A stretch of 64,000 nt of DNA from Anisus vortex. Its lineage: Eukaryota; Mollusca; Gastropoda; Planorbidae. Position numbers and translations under genes: made by a program. The stretch covers positions 30,359,991-30,423,990 of the forward strand of contig OX421500.1 in the NCBI GenBank assembly GCA_949126835.1. The letters run 5' to 3'. Positions 13,439-24,255 of this stretch are shown here, piece by piece (position 1 is the stretch's first letter; each line of letters starts with the position of its first letter). The notes beneath the pieces are model-generated. The model searched no databases. It had not been told where the DNA came from and was given only the letters and a program-made list of their open reading frames with translations.

Positions 13439-14681
13439 TGTCATATGTAGACAAAAGCCAAAATAATAATAACTTAACGTTAAACAATATAATGATTTTG
13501 AATGCCAATATTTTTTTCCAGCTTCTATGTCTCGCTACAAAAGAAAATGCTCCTCATAAAAAGCAACTAAACCATTTTAATAATACACCCAAGTTTGATA
13601 TAGAGCAACATGGCTACTAATCAAATATTCATCAATGAAACCCAAAAGAATTATCTATATTACATGCCCTGACAACAGAAGTGAAGTCTTCCAAATCTCT
13701 GAAGTCATACTTGTACGGTTGTCTTCTTTCAAAATAGACCAGTGCAAATTGAACTTCTTCTTGCGTGTAGCTGAACTCCTTGACTATGTCTGCGGCGAAG
13801 TGAATCATGGAATCCCAGTGGTCCTCACCGATACATTCTGAGTCATCCAGAATAAAGATGATGTCAGCCTTTGTCGATTCCTGACAGAAAGTGGTCAACT
13901 CTACGATTTCGGAGTGCGAAAATTTGGATGGTGGGTGAAATTCTATAGAGTTAATAATTGAAGAAAATGAATCAATTTGATAAAAAAGGGTTACAACTGA
14001 GTTTGTTTGTATTATCTCCAAATAAACAAATATAATGTCTTCTAAAAATATCCTTCAATTTCTGGCGAGCCCATTCTAAATCAGGCAATGGGTTGCTAAA
14101 TATCCTTTTAGCTAAAGATTATGCAATGGGTGTACTTCTTCTTTCGATTCTTTGTCTGTAAGTTTGCAACTAGAGTGGAGATATAGTTGTTGTTACTACT
14201 GTTTTTTTAAGGGCAGGTTGCACTGGCTAGAAGGTCTATGTGGGATGTTTAAAAGACAGAGGTGACATGCGTATAGAGCCGAGAACTTAAAATAATTGGT
14301 CAATGTGAAAAATGTTCCCACGTCCAAGCACTACATTCTAGGGTAGGTTTAGGCCTACTTCATCACAAACTTTCAATCAAGTAAAATAAATTATTGGTCT
14401 ACTTCACTAACCCAAATGAATTAGAATAATTCAAAGCTTAAAGGGTAGTCTAGTAACATCAGAAAAAGTTGTGTTGTATTTTTATGATTATAATTATAAT
14501 GTATAGCAATCGACGTAGTCTATTTATTAATTTGAAGGGGTTAAATGTATCAAACCAAACGACTCTCCTTTCATGCTACAGTGTTGTTCTTATGATTTGT
14601 CCTGCAGTTTTAAAGTTTAGGCGTACCTGCTATTACAAGCCAATGCAGAAAAAATATATAAATATTTATGAATAACTGCAT
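5332..14681 (-). CDS. Gene A: secreted vWA / Ser-Thr-repeat protein (3-prime end open)
   Basis: Six exons in consistent phase: 14681-14627, 13942-13674, 13105-12940, 12488-12306, 11145-6236, 5497-5332, at least 1,916 residues. Order: signal peptide (1-18), vWA1 (about 40-224), a linker of some 1,560 residues made of 13- and 15-residue Ser/Thr/Asp repeats, then vWA2 from about 1786. The last exon ends phase 1 at a good GTAAGT donor, so a third vWA2 exon is expected left of the retroelement or off the window. vWA domains are extracellular adhesion and matrix modules that often bind ligand through a metal site. That site is altered here (D-x-S-x-C in vWA1, D-x-S-x-G in vWA2). The architecture suggests a mucin-like extracellular protein; ligand and tissue are unknown. 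It is paralogous to gene B. Confidence 0.82.
5846..6028 (-). mobile_element. tRNA-derived SINE copy (reverse)
   Basis: Reverse-strand copy of the SINE best seen at 63330-63590, including the phrase accagtttccgtggccacgg and the tRNA-like head near 5960-6027. The B-box is degraded. It sits in the intron between gene A exons 5 and 6. Confidence 0.75.
6236..11145 (-). CDS. Gene A exon 5: giant repeat linker plus start of vWA2
   Basis: A single 4,910-nt exon (1,636 codons, no stop), phase 1 to 0. It starts EKEKYTT, as in gene B exon 5. About 78 units of 39 nt (consensus ESLTTDFSIDSST) fill roughly 8040-11090, and about 17 units of 45 nt (such as TENILTTDTSIDLMS) fill 7090-7860. A non-repetitive Ser/Thr-rich stretch follows, then [19 protein letters not shown], the first strand of vWA2 (metal loop D-A-S-S-G, last Ser replaced). 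The repeats are rich in potential O-glycosylation sites but poor in Pro and acidic, unlike classical mucin tandem repeats. Donor GTAATA after ...CILQ. Confidence 0.85.
7090..7860 (-). repeat. 45-nt coding minisatellite
   Basis: About 17 diverged 45-nt units in gene A exon 5, each coding 15 residues of the type TENILTTDTSIDLMS. The units are more diverged than the 39-nt block beside them, which suggests an older part of the array. Confidence 0.85.
8040..11090 (-). repeat. 39-nt coding minisatellite
   Basis: About 78 units of 39 nt coding a 13-residue repeat (ESLTTDFSIDSST and variants). Five almost identical units with a Tyr-containing variant (IEGLTTDYLIYSS) lie at about 8130-8330. Units nearest the exon start (8800-11090) are the most uniform, as expected for recent expansion at that end. 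Because the unit is a multiple of three, the antisense strand is also open for long stretches. Confidence 0.92.
11146..12305 (-). other. Gene A intron 4
   Basis: Contains a 14-base G run at about 11553-11567 and a LINE relic at 11870-12228. The segment around 11695-11760 (gctcagttgtttggtttgat) recurs at 37168-37240 in the same intron of gene B, independent evidence that the two genes are duplicates. Confidence 0.7.
11870..12228 (+). mobile_element. LINE 3-prime relic (endonuclease-RT type)
   Basis: A decayed plus-strand frame reads WFSHITRTNGLAKTILQG, then EWTGIKLCDELGKAERREEW and VAPQRSNRLRDM. This is the pattern of the C-terminal end of RTE-like endonuclease-RT polyproteins. A related but different copy is at 61400-61815. 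Stops and frameshifts make it non-functional. Confidence 0.65.
12306..12488 (-). CDS. Gene A exon 4: vWA1, last part
   Basis: 183 nt, phase 1 to 1. It encodes [20 protein letters not shown] and a Cys-containing C-terminal helix ([20 protein letters not shown]), the closing strand and helix of a vWA fold. Acceptor ...ttttccag, donor GTACTG. It is nearly identical to 37456-37638 in gene B. Confidence 0.83.
12940..13105 (-). CDS. Gene A exon 3: vWA1, middle
   Basis: 166 nt, phase 0 to 1. It encodes the central helix and strand, including [16 protein letters not shown] and [11 protein letters not shown]; the TDG is the usual vWA metal-coordinating turn. Acceptor ...tttctctag, donor GTAATC. The length is identical to the middle exon of all the other vWA cassettes in the window. 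Confidence 0.83.
13106..13673 (-). repeat. Gene A intron 2 with simple repeats
   Basis: GATA/TAGG-type tetranucleotide repeats run from about 13140 to 13350, followed by an (AT)n tract at about 13374-13435. The homologous intron of gene B (39545-40712) carries the same type of repeat in a much longer form. Confidence 0.85.
13674..13942 (-). CDS. Gene A exon 2: vWA1, first part
   Basis: 269 nt after an acceptor ...ctctatag. It encodes FCQESTKADIIFILDDSEC, the first beta strand and the metal-site loop of a vWA fold, and ends near [11 protein letters not shown]. The metal-ion-dependent adhesion site reads D-D-S-E-C instead of D-x-S-x-S. Phase 0 is needed to join exon 3, which selects a rather weak GTCAGG donor. 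The stronger-looking GTAATA donor ten bases downstream would give a frame that does not join exon 3. Confidence 0.8.
13943..14626 (-). other. Gene A intron 1
   Basis: AT-rich intron between the signal-peptide exon and vWA1. Parts match the equivalent gene B intron (for instance around 14340-14400 against 41570-41660). No feature beyond that. Confidence 0.5.
14627..14681 (-). CDS. Gene A exon 1: signal peptide
   Basis: An ATG at 14681 opens 18 codons, MQLFINIYIFFLHWLVIA, a strongly hydrophobic signal peptide. A GTACGC donor follows and leaves phase 1 (first base of a Gly/Glu codon). Exon 2 begins with the matching two bases. The exon, start context (tcgacATG) and flanks are conserved upstream of gene B at 41915-41969, which is the main reason to believe this short exon. 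Confidence 0.72.
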
Positions 14682-15900
14682 GTCGAAGTTTCTTTTTTCA
14701 CATTTACATAGACAGTAAATAGACTTGAGCAAGGCAACCTGAAAATAATATTATTAAGACATAAATTTAATGGCGGACGGAAATTTAGGGTTGGGGCAAA
14801 GAGCTGAATGATTTACCATCAACCATAAAGGAACGGCCTTTAACAGTTGCCAATCGACCATCTAAGAAAATTTAACACGAGATATTATATATTGTATTAG
14901 CGATCCATTGACTTGTTTACTCTCAACAGATACTCGTATTTATATTAAACTGCATAACAATATACCTATAAAGTAAATTTACTACAAAGACTATCGGATC
15001 CTTCAAATGCAAAATCTGGGTTTTTTTCACTGACTCTGAACATTCCTAGACTAACTGAAAATTTCACTGATTTAAATTATTTTATAAATAGTATACGTTT
15101 AGGCCGGTGGCACTCATCCTGCGAAAAATTGTTCCTATATTTAAATGTTTAATTATCACTTTTCTAGCAAAGATTCCCAGATGTTTTAGTCTTAACAACA
15201 TAAGCCAAAAAAAAACTATGCATTGCTATGTATTTTTATTTAAACCTTTGTGTAATAAAAAAAAAGGAATAGAAATTTATTATAAAATTAAGATTTCATT
15301 CATTCATCAAGTAAAAAGTTTTTGTGTGCTAAATATTTACATTAAAAAGTGGCAATAGTTTATACAGCAAATGCATATAATGCTATTGTTTTAAATCTAA
15401 TTCAAAGCCCAAATAAGTTGTTTTTTTATAGCTTAATTGATTGGCTATTGCTACAATATTTATATAGTATTTTTCTATTAACTCAAAATGAGAGCTGCAT
15501 TTTACAGCTCTGGCAGACACTAACTTCAGACTAGAAGCCATATATAGCGGCTCTCATAGAATAATGTTGTTGTTGGTTTTTCTTTTTAAAAAAAACTGCA
15601 AATACACAAATTTCTTTAGGTCAATATCCGAATTTCAAGTAAAATTTGTCAGTTTTTATCAAGTGTTTCATAAAATTGATGTTTTGTTTTGCATAGACTA
15701 TTTATGTTCTAATCAAAATGGGCTTATTGAGACGTTTAGGCGTATAACACTGTTTAATATTTTGCTTCACTTACGTTTTAATTAAACATTAAATCGACCT
15801 CAATGGACGTGGTCAGATTTTATACTGACAACATACACTGTTTACTTTTTTATCTTTACTTTTTGTTTATTTCGTGCAGTGTAAAAACAAATTGATAGTG
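14682..15900. other. Gene A upstream flank, duplicated from the gene B / HIBCH interval
   Basis: The first about 200 bases match 41970-42180 upstream of gene B. Bases about 14925-15250 match 49260-49600, immediately upstream of HIBCH. The two matches are adjacent here but about 7 kb apart in the other copy, where transposons fill the gap. No gene is visible; any gene A promoter should be in this stretch. Confidence 0.65.
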
Positions 15901-16298
15901 AGATCTCGTTCTATTAGATCTAGATGCTATAAAGGACGTCTTGAAAAGTGACTTCACTATAAACACTTTGATATAGCACTAAGGGATTAGTCAACTAGCA
16001 ATCAAAGGTATAGCAGAACAATTACTATCACACAAATTATTCAAGCTTATCAATGCATTTCAAGTAATATTTATATATTTTAAAAAAGACCTACAATATC
16101 AATGTTTCTTTTAAAATAACAATGTCATTTAAAAGTTTATTTCATGTAGTCAAAATGATATAAATGCAGTTTACTGGCCTTACGACTAGACTAATGAAGT
16201 AGTTTAAAAGAAATACAACACACATTGTTAGTAACATATCTCAGGAAGAATATTTGATGCTTTTCTTGCCCTAGTAAACCAAAAGATTATTTTCATTA

Positions 16299-16491
16299 GT
16301 ATTAGAATAGTATTAGATTAGTATTAGATTAGTATTAGATTAGTATTATATTAGTATTATATTAGTATTAGATTAGTATTAGATTAGTATTAGATTAGTA
16401 TTAGATTAGTATTAGATTAGTATTAGATTAGTATTAGATTAGTATTAGATTAGTATTAGATTAGTATTAGATTAGTATTAGATTAGTATTA
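16299..16491 (+). repeat. 11-bp minisatellite (attagtattag)n
   Basis: About 17 units of 11 bp, almost without variation. It is absent from the homologous HIBCH intron, so it expanded after the duplication or was lost there. Confidence 0.9.
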
Positions 16492-17089
16492 ATTTATATT
16501 TATTTTCGTAATCATAACTTATTTTGTGTTAGTAAAAATGTTCTTTAACATAAGGATTGTTATCGTGTCTTGCCAAAAGACAATAACTTTGTGAGTGTAT
16601 GTTTGTAGTGGTTACAGATGAATTGACTAAACTAATACGAAACATTGCAGATATATAGATTCAGATTTTTAATGGAATAAATAGCTTAAGTTTTTTTTAT
16701 TGTGTTTACGTTGAGTATTTAGATTGAATATAGTATCAACAAGTGCTTCTGCCTTTTGTATTGTTTCCATAAACTGTTAAAGTAAATGATCCCAAAAAAA
16801 ATTATGTTGAGCTAATTACTTACCTTGCTTTCAGCAGTGTATTTCTTGCTGTGTTTCAATCAATACTGTACCACAAGGGTCAGGCTTTTAATTAAAATAA
16901 TTTCAGTCTCACACTTACAGTGCAAGCAATTTTTTTTTTAAAATCCATTCAATAAAGGTGTGTCACCAAAATGATGTTCAAAATACTACCAAAAAAAAAT
17001 CAACAAATAATGTTGAGTTTAGAATTAATTCATTGTTGTTTTCCTAATTGTGTTGCAGCTCATTGTTTTCGTTGTTGCTGCTATTCCAG

Positions 17090-17174
17090 AAAGGGGAGGA
17101 AGGTTCTAGTATTGGTCTGGTCCTAATTAAAGTTGAGGGTGAGCAGTCATTTTGTGCTGGAGGTGACTTACGAG
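17090..17174 (+). pseudogene. Orphan copy of HIBCH exon 4
   Basis: 85 nt, exactly the length of the true exon 54802-54886, with acceptor (ctattccag) and donor (GTAAGAG) both intact. By eye it differs at 7 of 85 positions, five of them changing a residue (including Trp to Gly and Gly to Val), and has no stop codon. The oxyanion-hole motif FCAGGD is kept. No other HIBCH exon was found near it, so it is presumably a relic rather than part of a gene. Confidence 0.85.
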
Positions 17175-17893
17175 GTAAGAGATGGTTGATCAGAGTGTGA
17201 TGTGCCATCTTACTCTGTATGTGTTTTGTTTTAAACACCTAAGTCACTTAACCATAACGAGTCGTTAATGATTGTGGGGGTTAATCTAAAAAGTTGAAAA
17301 TCGAACCTCAACATCCTGTTAGATGGATGCAGCTGGCACGGCTATTGTGGATCTTTAACGATGGTTGCCATAGCTGAAATATCACCTGGTGTGCTGCTGG
17401 GTGATTAATGATATAACATTCCATCACGATGGCTGTGCAATGATCAAGCTATGACCTCTCAAAGTGGCTACCACAGTTTCTTCCTAGCCACTTATTCACC
17501 TAGCTTCAGTACATGTTGCTCTGTCCTTCTCTACTCCCCCCCCCCTCACATATCAGAGTCCAGCGGCCACTGATCGTTTAAACCCACAATACACTTATGG
17601 GTACAGATGTGTGTATTTTTAACCTAATGACCTAATCACCTAATTATTATCAAGCAATGAAATCTATGTGACCTTTTTATTTTTTATCATGTTATGAACT
17701 CTAATTGCTGTAGGGTTTAAGAAATCCTTGTTTTCGTGCAATTTGTAAAAGCCGATATTAAATTAATTTAAAGTGTTATTTTGGGATATTATTTTAAATT
17801 ACAATAAATACTGCAGTATCCACCAAATAGAAGTCAAGGCTTTTGAATTAAAAATTGTAGACTGACATTCTGAGCCCCAGCAAAAAAAAGCAT

Positions 17894-17961
17894 GATTAGT
17901 GAACAAATCAGATTAGTGAACAAATCAGATTAGTGAACAAATCAGATTAGTGAGCAAATCA
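17894..17961 (+). repeat. Four tandem 17-bp units
   Basis: Four copies of gattagtgaacaaatca, the last with one substitution. Confidence 0.9.
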
Positions 17962-18349
17962 GATTTGGAGTTTTCTCTTACCTCTTGGGGTCCCGTTTTA
18001 GTTTAGTTAGTTTGAGCTCAAGGCTTGTAGAGTACCACAGACTCTATCTATGATTATTAACAATAACCATATTTATTTTTATATATCACTTTCCTAAAAA
18101 CAATATGAATTGTTTAAAGTTGTTTTTTTTATTTAATTGTATTTTTTTATTTTTTTTACGTGGTTCTTGGTTTTTATTCAAAGTAATTACAGTCTCTTTA
18201 TGTTTTTACTTCATCATTAAACATTAAAGTAAATAGGATTGGTTTTCATGTATGCATAGGAATAATAAATAATAAGATTTTAGTTATAAATCTTTTTCAA
18301 ATTATTGAGATTCAAACGAAAATGATACCATCCTGTATTCTCACATCGA

Positions 18350-18665
18350 GAGCCCAGATGATGCATTATTTCTACAGGGCGTCCTCATTAAGTTGGAGAC
18401 CTGGGAATCGATTTAGCAGTGGCGTTCAACGTCGATAGGTGCTATCTCCTCTCTATTTCAAGAAAGAGGACTGGGATCCCCACCAGCTATACCTTGCATG
18501 GTCACACTCTTTAGAGGATATCAGATGCCAAGTACCTTGGAGTGAATATCACAGAAAACTTCCACTGGGGCACACTTGTCCAATCTATTGCTGCCAAAGC
18601 AAGCAGAGCCTTGCACCTTCGTCCATGCTAAGCGCGGCCCATCCTGGAGTACGCATCGACGAAAA
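18350..18665 (+). mobile_element. LINE reverse-transcriptase relic
   Basis: A broken frame reads ISDAKYLGVNITENFHWGT then AAKASRALHL and RPILEYAS, the conserved segment after the catalytic motif in Jockey/CR1-type RTs. It carries stops and at least one frameshift. Confidence 0.6.
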
Positions 18666-18669
18666 ATAA

Positions 18670-19800
18670 ATTACTTACCAATACAAATTCAAACTTATGC
18701 GAAGACATCTTGTTGGTATCGATCTAAATTTGAGCATTCCATCAACCAAACCCTGCTACACAAACAGCCCGTTACCCATTTGCTTTAATGCATTCTCTTT
18801 TTGTAAATTAATTACTACTTAATATTTAAGACCTCAAAGTTAAAAAAGTCAGTATTACTTTTTATTTCTCATTTATTGTATTTTATTTTCTGAGATGATT
18901 TACAGTTGTGACTCATTAACCCTCTACACATTAAACACTTCAATAAAACTATCACCAACAAATACATTTATCTTTCATGGTTTAAGAAGGTAACAATTTA
19001 ATTTATTTACAAAAAATAATAATAATAAAGTCCTATATTCTGAGTGCAGAACAATTGGATCATATCATTAAGGAGTTGATTGCAATTATCTCACACGCCT
19101 TTATTTGCTGCGAAATATAAATAAAATGGTTTGTTTTTAATTAATACCTAGATTAATTCACTTCTATAATAATATTACAAACAAAAAACAATTACATTTA
19201 AATGAAAGGAAGGCTGCCGCTGTGAGCATCGGACACTTCAATGTCCAAAGCTCCTTTCCCATGATGTAAACTCTTAACATTCCAGCTACGTTGGCAGCCA
19301 ATCACGACGAGCTCTTTCAACTGCCTCTACCAACGTCCTATCCACCCATGTATACTATATTATAATAGCCGAAAAAAACGGCAGAGCCATACTAGACTTT
19401 TTTTTTTTTTTTGTTCCATTTTTACAGGACCAATATAATGTATGACAACATATCATTTTGTGTTTGTTAATCACTTTGTGCCCCAAACAATGTAGATTGT
19501 TTTTAAGCTTGCCAGTTCTTTTGATAAACTGCAGCTTTGTTGAAATCATAGTATAATACTCAAATGAAAGTTTGTTTGTGAAGTTTTTTTAATTATGATT
19601 TAGAAATATTGAGATTTTAAATCATGTCCTTTAAAAATGACTCCAGCAGGAAATGATGCCGTGACATAGAGTATTTGTAGGAGAAACATGCCCTCTTTTC
19701 TCAAGAATAAATACACATTTTTTAAACACATTAGGTTATGATATTTAATTTTTAGTTATAGCTTTAAAAAAAAAAATATAAAATAGTGTATTGAAACATT
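18670..19800. other. Intergenic AT-rich stretch
   Basis: No gene recognised. It contains poly-T/poly-A tracts (for example 19399-19412) and short scattered repeats only. Confidence 0.4.
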
Positions 19801-19990
19801 GGCATGTGAGTGGCATCCAGACATGGAAACGGTTGCCTAAACAAACGAGAAAAAAACAATAACTTAACAGTACATAACATCATTCAAAACACTAATAAAA
19901 ATGCAATTCTAGACTCAGACAATAGATATGCATAGGACGCAATAACTTTCTTTATAGAAGGAGCGTGGTTCATTTATAAGATAAAATTAT
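19800..19990 (+). mobile_element. LINE 3-prime end relic, family 1
   Basis: Shares the terminal segment (around tatagaaggagcgt) with 48740-49165, which also encodes an RT C-terminus. Further copies are at 34310-34620, 42445-42625 and 52595-52705. Confidence 0.65.
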
Positions 19991-20199
19991 ATAAATCCTA
20001 TTTATATATTTTTTTTAAGTATACTTTATATAATAATATATATTTGTGTCCATAATATGCTGTAGAAATTGTAATACTTGGCTTGTGCACCTAGATAAAG
20101 ACATGTATAGGCAGTTGAGACAAGAGTAGTTTCTATCACCCATTGCTTATAACGAAATCTGATATTCTTTCCTATAATACATATATAGTTCCGTAAAAT

Positions 20200-20829
20200 A
20201 TGTATGTATATATATATATATATATATATATTATGATGTCGTCTCTTCGTTTTGTTACCATCATACTTCATTGTAAATATCTTGTTTCGTTTTGGTTTTC
20301 TGTGCGTCGCATTGGTCTTCCAAGAGGCAGATTGATCTTATGGGCTGCAGAATGGTCTTCTAGGAAGAGCATTGCTTTTCTGTGCACTGGGTTAGACCTT
20401 GGGCAACAGGGTCTCTTCTGGGCAGATGATTCGTCTTCTGTGCAACGTATGGTAGACAGCGAAAGACAAAACTAGCAAGAAAAATTTGCGTCGATCCTAT
20501 TGTGAAGCCGGCTGGTCCTGCTGTTAGCTCACCCGACTGTCACCCAAAACTAACTGACGCGTCACGGGCTCTATCCTTGCAACCGACCGATCCCTGCTGC
20601 CCTGCAGGAGTTTTGGGACTAGATGACGTAATAATCTTCTAGAGCGCACTGAGCATGATAAAATAGCATAACGCTTTATATACTTATATATTTTATCTAT
20701 AACCATTATTATCAATATTATTGTAATAGAAAGAGAGTAGTCAGCTTAAGAAAAGAAGAACTCTGTCTTTGTTGGCTGTATGATGTATTCTAGGATTTAG
20801 TTAACACAAATTTGCTCAATCTGTAAAAA
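20200..20829. other. Intergenic region with TA tract and LINE tail-like segment
   Basis: A short (TA)n tract at about 20208-20231, no recognisable coding sequence, and a segment around 20640-20670 (agagcgcactgagcatgata) that resembles LINE tails at 49905 and 53760. Confidence 0.35.
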
Positions 20830-21174
20830 GATTCAACATCATATGTACTTGTTCTTCGATCTCAGATTCAACATCATTTGTACTTGTTCTTAGATCTCAG
20901 ATTCAACATCATTTGTATTTGTTCTTAGATCTCAGATTCAACATCATTTGTACTTGTTCTTCGATCTCAGATTCAACATCATTTGTACTTGTTCTTCGAT
21001 CTCAGAATCAGCATCATTTGTACTTGTTCTTCGATCTCATATTCAACATCATTTGTACTTGTTCTTCGATCTCAGATTCAACATCATTTGTACTTGTTCT
21101 TCGATCTCAGATTCAACATCATTTGTACTTGTTCTTCGATCTCAGATTCAACATCATTTGTATTTGTTCTTCGA
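20830..21174 (+). repeat. 35-bp tandem repeat, about 10 units
   Basis: Unit gattcaacatcatttgtact followed by tgttcttcgatctca. About ten copies with few substitutions. The unit length is not a multiple of three, so all three frames read through the same peptide, and apparent reading frames here are artefacts. Confidence 0.93.
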
Positions 21175-22319
21175 GAATCAGGAGACTTAGAATTTTGAAA
21201 TTCAATAGAATGAATGTCTTTGATTACATTCTCTTCATTACATCACCTCACGGCTGAATCAATATATTGAGTGCACAATTTATTCTGCCTCTGTTATTTA
21301 ATTACTAGCATATTGAACTGTGAGATAAGTTGAGAAAAAAATAGAAATATATACACGAAGTAGTCTAATAATGTATATTTATATATATAAATGTACAATG
21401 TGGTTTTAAAACTAGTTGTTATTGAAAAATAACATATAATTCCTTCTCAACTGGCTTCAAAAGCTCAAGAATCCATAATATACTCAAAAAGATTTCAACA
21501 AAATATCATTTTTCTTATGTTTTAGCAAAGAAAACACTAAACAGATAAGTTCTAGGTCATAGTATCATTGGTTGCTGCGATCCTTTAAAAAGGACAGATG
21601 GTTTTAACTGTATTACTATTGTTTTAAGTCAAATATTTATGTTTATGCCTTCTACGAACATTACTCAACAAAACTGTGTTAAGGTTTATTTCAATTTTTA
21701 TCATTTTAACTTTTGTTCAAGTTTCACTTTTACAGACTTGGTTATTTTTTTTCCGCCTTATTGTCTAAAGCACGACATAAATTGATTTTGAGCGCTAAAT
21801 AATCGAAAAACTGATAATTGAAGTTAAAAAATAGAAAATTGGGAAACTATTAACACAATTTTATGTCTTAAATTGAATTTTACGAAGTGTCCTTTAAAAA
21901 ATGCCAGCAGAATATGGGTTAACCCATTCAGTATAATTAAAAATCAAAATAAAACAATTATCAATATTGTTAGCGTTGTAATCGGTGGCGTAGCTAGGGG
22001 GGGGGGCAGGGGGGCATTTTTCCCCGGGCGCCACGTTAGGGGGCGCCAAAATGGGTATTAAAACTAATTATTAAATTTTATTTTGATGTAAACTAATGTA
22101 TCCCAAATACGTTTGCAAGATTGAACTATCTTCATTACAAACCAGTTGGCAAGCATGAGTTTGGTGCCCCCGTTGAGCATTAAGGGGCGCCATATATTCT
22201 ACTAATAAACAAATGACACATCCACAATGTAGGTTTGCTGATTGCGTTTTTTTTTAAACAAAGATCAGTTCGGGTTCAAATATTATTCTACATATACCGA
22301 AAGTTGCATCTGGTCTTAA

Positions 22320-23164
22320 CAATTATACAGGTTGGATAATTTCGAGTCGAATATAAGATTTTACGGTATCTTACTTGACTCAACACCCGATCTAGGACAC
22401 CGGGAACAGCTTTCTCAAGTCATCAGATATGTGGATGTGGATTTTCAAACTAAAAAAGTAACCATCAAAGAATCATTTTTAGGATTTGTTCAGATACATT
22501 CCAAAGGCGCAGCAAGCTTGAAAGAGTTATAGTAGAGAAACTGGAATGTTATAACATACCTCTAGGAGACTGTCGGTCACAATGTTATGACAATGCTGCT
22601 GTAGTGACTGGGCATATATTCAGCTTTCAACAGCGAATATGTGCCAGAAATCACAGAGCATTGTTCGTCAACTGTGACAACCGCAGCTTAAACTTAGCAG
22701 GAGTAGGCCTACACTCAGCTAAACAGGATCCAGTTGTTATCACATTTTTTGGATCAGTTGAAAGTATATTTGTTTTTACCTCGTTCAACAACTCGTTGGG
22801 AAGAATTAAAAAGAGTTGTGCCAATCACAGTGAAGAGGGAGTCTGAAACACGCTGGAGTGCACGATCAGAAGCTGTTAAAGCTAGTTAGATAAACTGGCA
22901 GGGCTGTTGGAAAAAAATATCAAAAGATGCAACTATGACGCCTGACACCAGAAGTGATGCAGAAACTTTGCTAGCAGGTATATTAAACTTTAACTTCCTA
23001 GTTTTGTTACGTTTCTGGAACATCATACTTGGGAAAATTGATCGTGTCTAGAAACGGGTGCAGGATCCTACTATGAATTTCAAGGAAGCAGCCTCTGATC
23101 TTAAATCACTGGAGCAAGAACTTGTCAACATTCTTGATAATTTGAGCCAGGTTGCTGTATAGAC
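22320..23164 (+). pseudogene. hAT transposase, N-terminal and central part
   Basis: Decayed frames include RFYGILLDSTPDLGHREQLS, a VTIKESFLGFVQIHSKGA segment, CYDNAAV and ALFVNCDNRSLNLAGV. This resembles DUF4371/ZMYM-like hAT transposases (DSTPD and the N-x-C...HSLNL-type box). Several stops and frameshifts occur (for example after 22530). Coding sequence continues beyond the nested insertion at 24256. Confidence 0.8.
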
Positions 23165-24255
23165 CATAGGTTCTCAACCTGTTTCCGCTCACCGCCCCCT
23201 ATTACAATTTTTAACCGCTCACCGTCCCCCACCCCCAACTTTCTTTTAGCGCCCACTCACCCCCCCCCCCCTTTCGCAATTTCTTTAGGCGGTCTAGACT
23301 TTTTGTGTGATTAATTATCTTTAAAAAAAAATGAAAAGGAAACATATTGTAAGTATTAATAGATCAAAAAATTTATTTAAAAACTTGCCTTAACAAAAGG
23401 TTTAAATAAATCAACGCGAATCGTTTGCCTGGTGTGTTGCTAGCAATTTGTCTACTTTTGTTTCAATTTTGGTTACAAAAGCCTTAGGTCTAATAATCAC
23501 TAATATTTGTTATATTACAAAACAGAACTTGTTCGGCATCACTATTGAATCAAATGTGGAAAAAAAAAAAAATTTTAAAAGGAGATAATTAGCCCGTTTT
23601 ATTTGAGCTAATATTTCTGTTTTTGTTCTTTTAAAAAAAATAAATGGCTTACAATTTATTACTTTGAAATAATCAAACTGTAAATAGTATTTGAAAATTA
23701 TCAAAATATTACATGACTAAAGAATTTATATGTATATTTTCAAACATTACAATAACTACCCAGTTTGTATGATTACTAATTATCTATACCGCTTAACAAT
23801 AGTTGCGCTTGCTAATGCATATATAAAATACATTAAGGACATCTCGGTTAAACTGAGATCAAAATATCATTCATATTAGCAGTTGTTAGGGCGACAGTGA
23901 TTGGTAAGCAGGGTTGACAGTCCAACCACAAGACCAGCCGGCCGCACATTATATTTGCCAAAAACAGGCCCCTATTCATCGAAAAGTCACTGCAATTCCT
24001 ATTTCTTATTAATATAATAATATGTAGGCATACTGTTGGGTGATATCAGATATTTAGCAGCACTTGCGTTCACATCACATTTCATACTCCAAAAACTAAT
24101 CGATTCAAATAGCTGAGGTGTTAAAATATATCAGGTATTTTTGTACCGCCCAAATGCCCTTCACCGCCCCCCAATCGCCCACGGGAATGTCAGCGCCCCC
24201 CTAAAGCTTCTCACCGCCCCCCGGGGGGCGATATCGCCCCCGTTGAGAACCTATG
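23165..24255. mobile_element. Nested hAT-like non-autonomous element, 1.09 kb
   Basis: Inverted ends cataggttctcaac (23165) and gttgagaacctatg (to 24255). The 8-bp target sequence ctgtagac follows at 24256-24263; the left copy reads ctgtatagac with two extra bases. Terminal parts are rich in CCCC/GGGG blocks. It splits the transposase of the host hAT element. No coding capacity seen. Its core (about 23510-23880) is homologous, in reverse orientation, to 43640-44060. Confidence 0.88.

Larger units (their letters stand above)
15960..17770 (+). repeat. Partial segmental duplicate of HIBCH introns 3-4 and exon 4
   Basis: Collinear by eye with about 53,880-55,300, including phrases around 16550-16600 (tgtcttgccaaaagacaata), 16800-16990 and 17700-17750. 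It includes a copy of HIBCH exon 4 but no other exon. It contains an 11-bp repeat expansion (16299-16491) that the source lacks. Confidence 0.88.

Noticed and set aside
13263..13620. Tyr/Ile-rich and Pro/Thr/Tyr-rich small frames
   Set aside because: They are translations of (AT)n and TAGG simple repeats in an intron. The same applies to 40230-40508.
22604..22846. Independent small gene
   Set aside because: It is the central part of the broken hAT transposase.
24141..24255. Apparent N-terminus of an 181-codon frame
   Set aside because: These bases are the end of a nested transposon; true transposase sequence resumes only at 24256.
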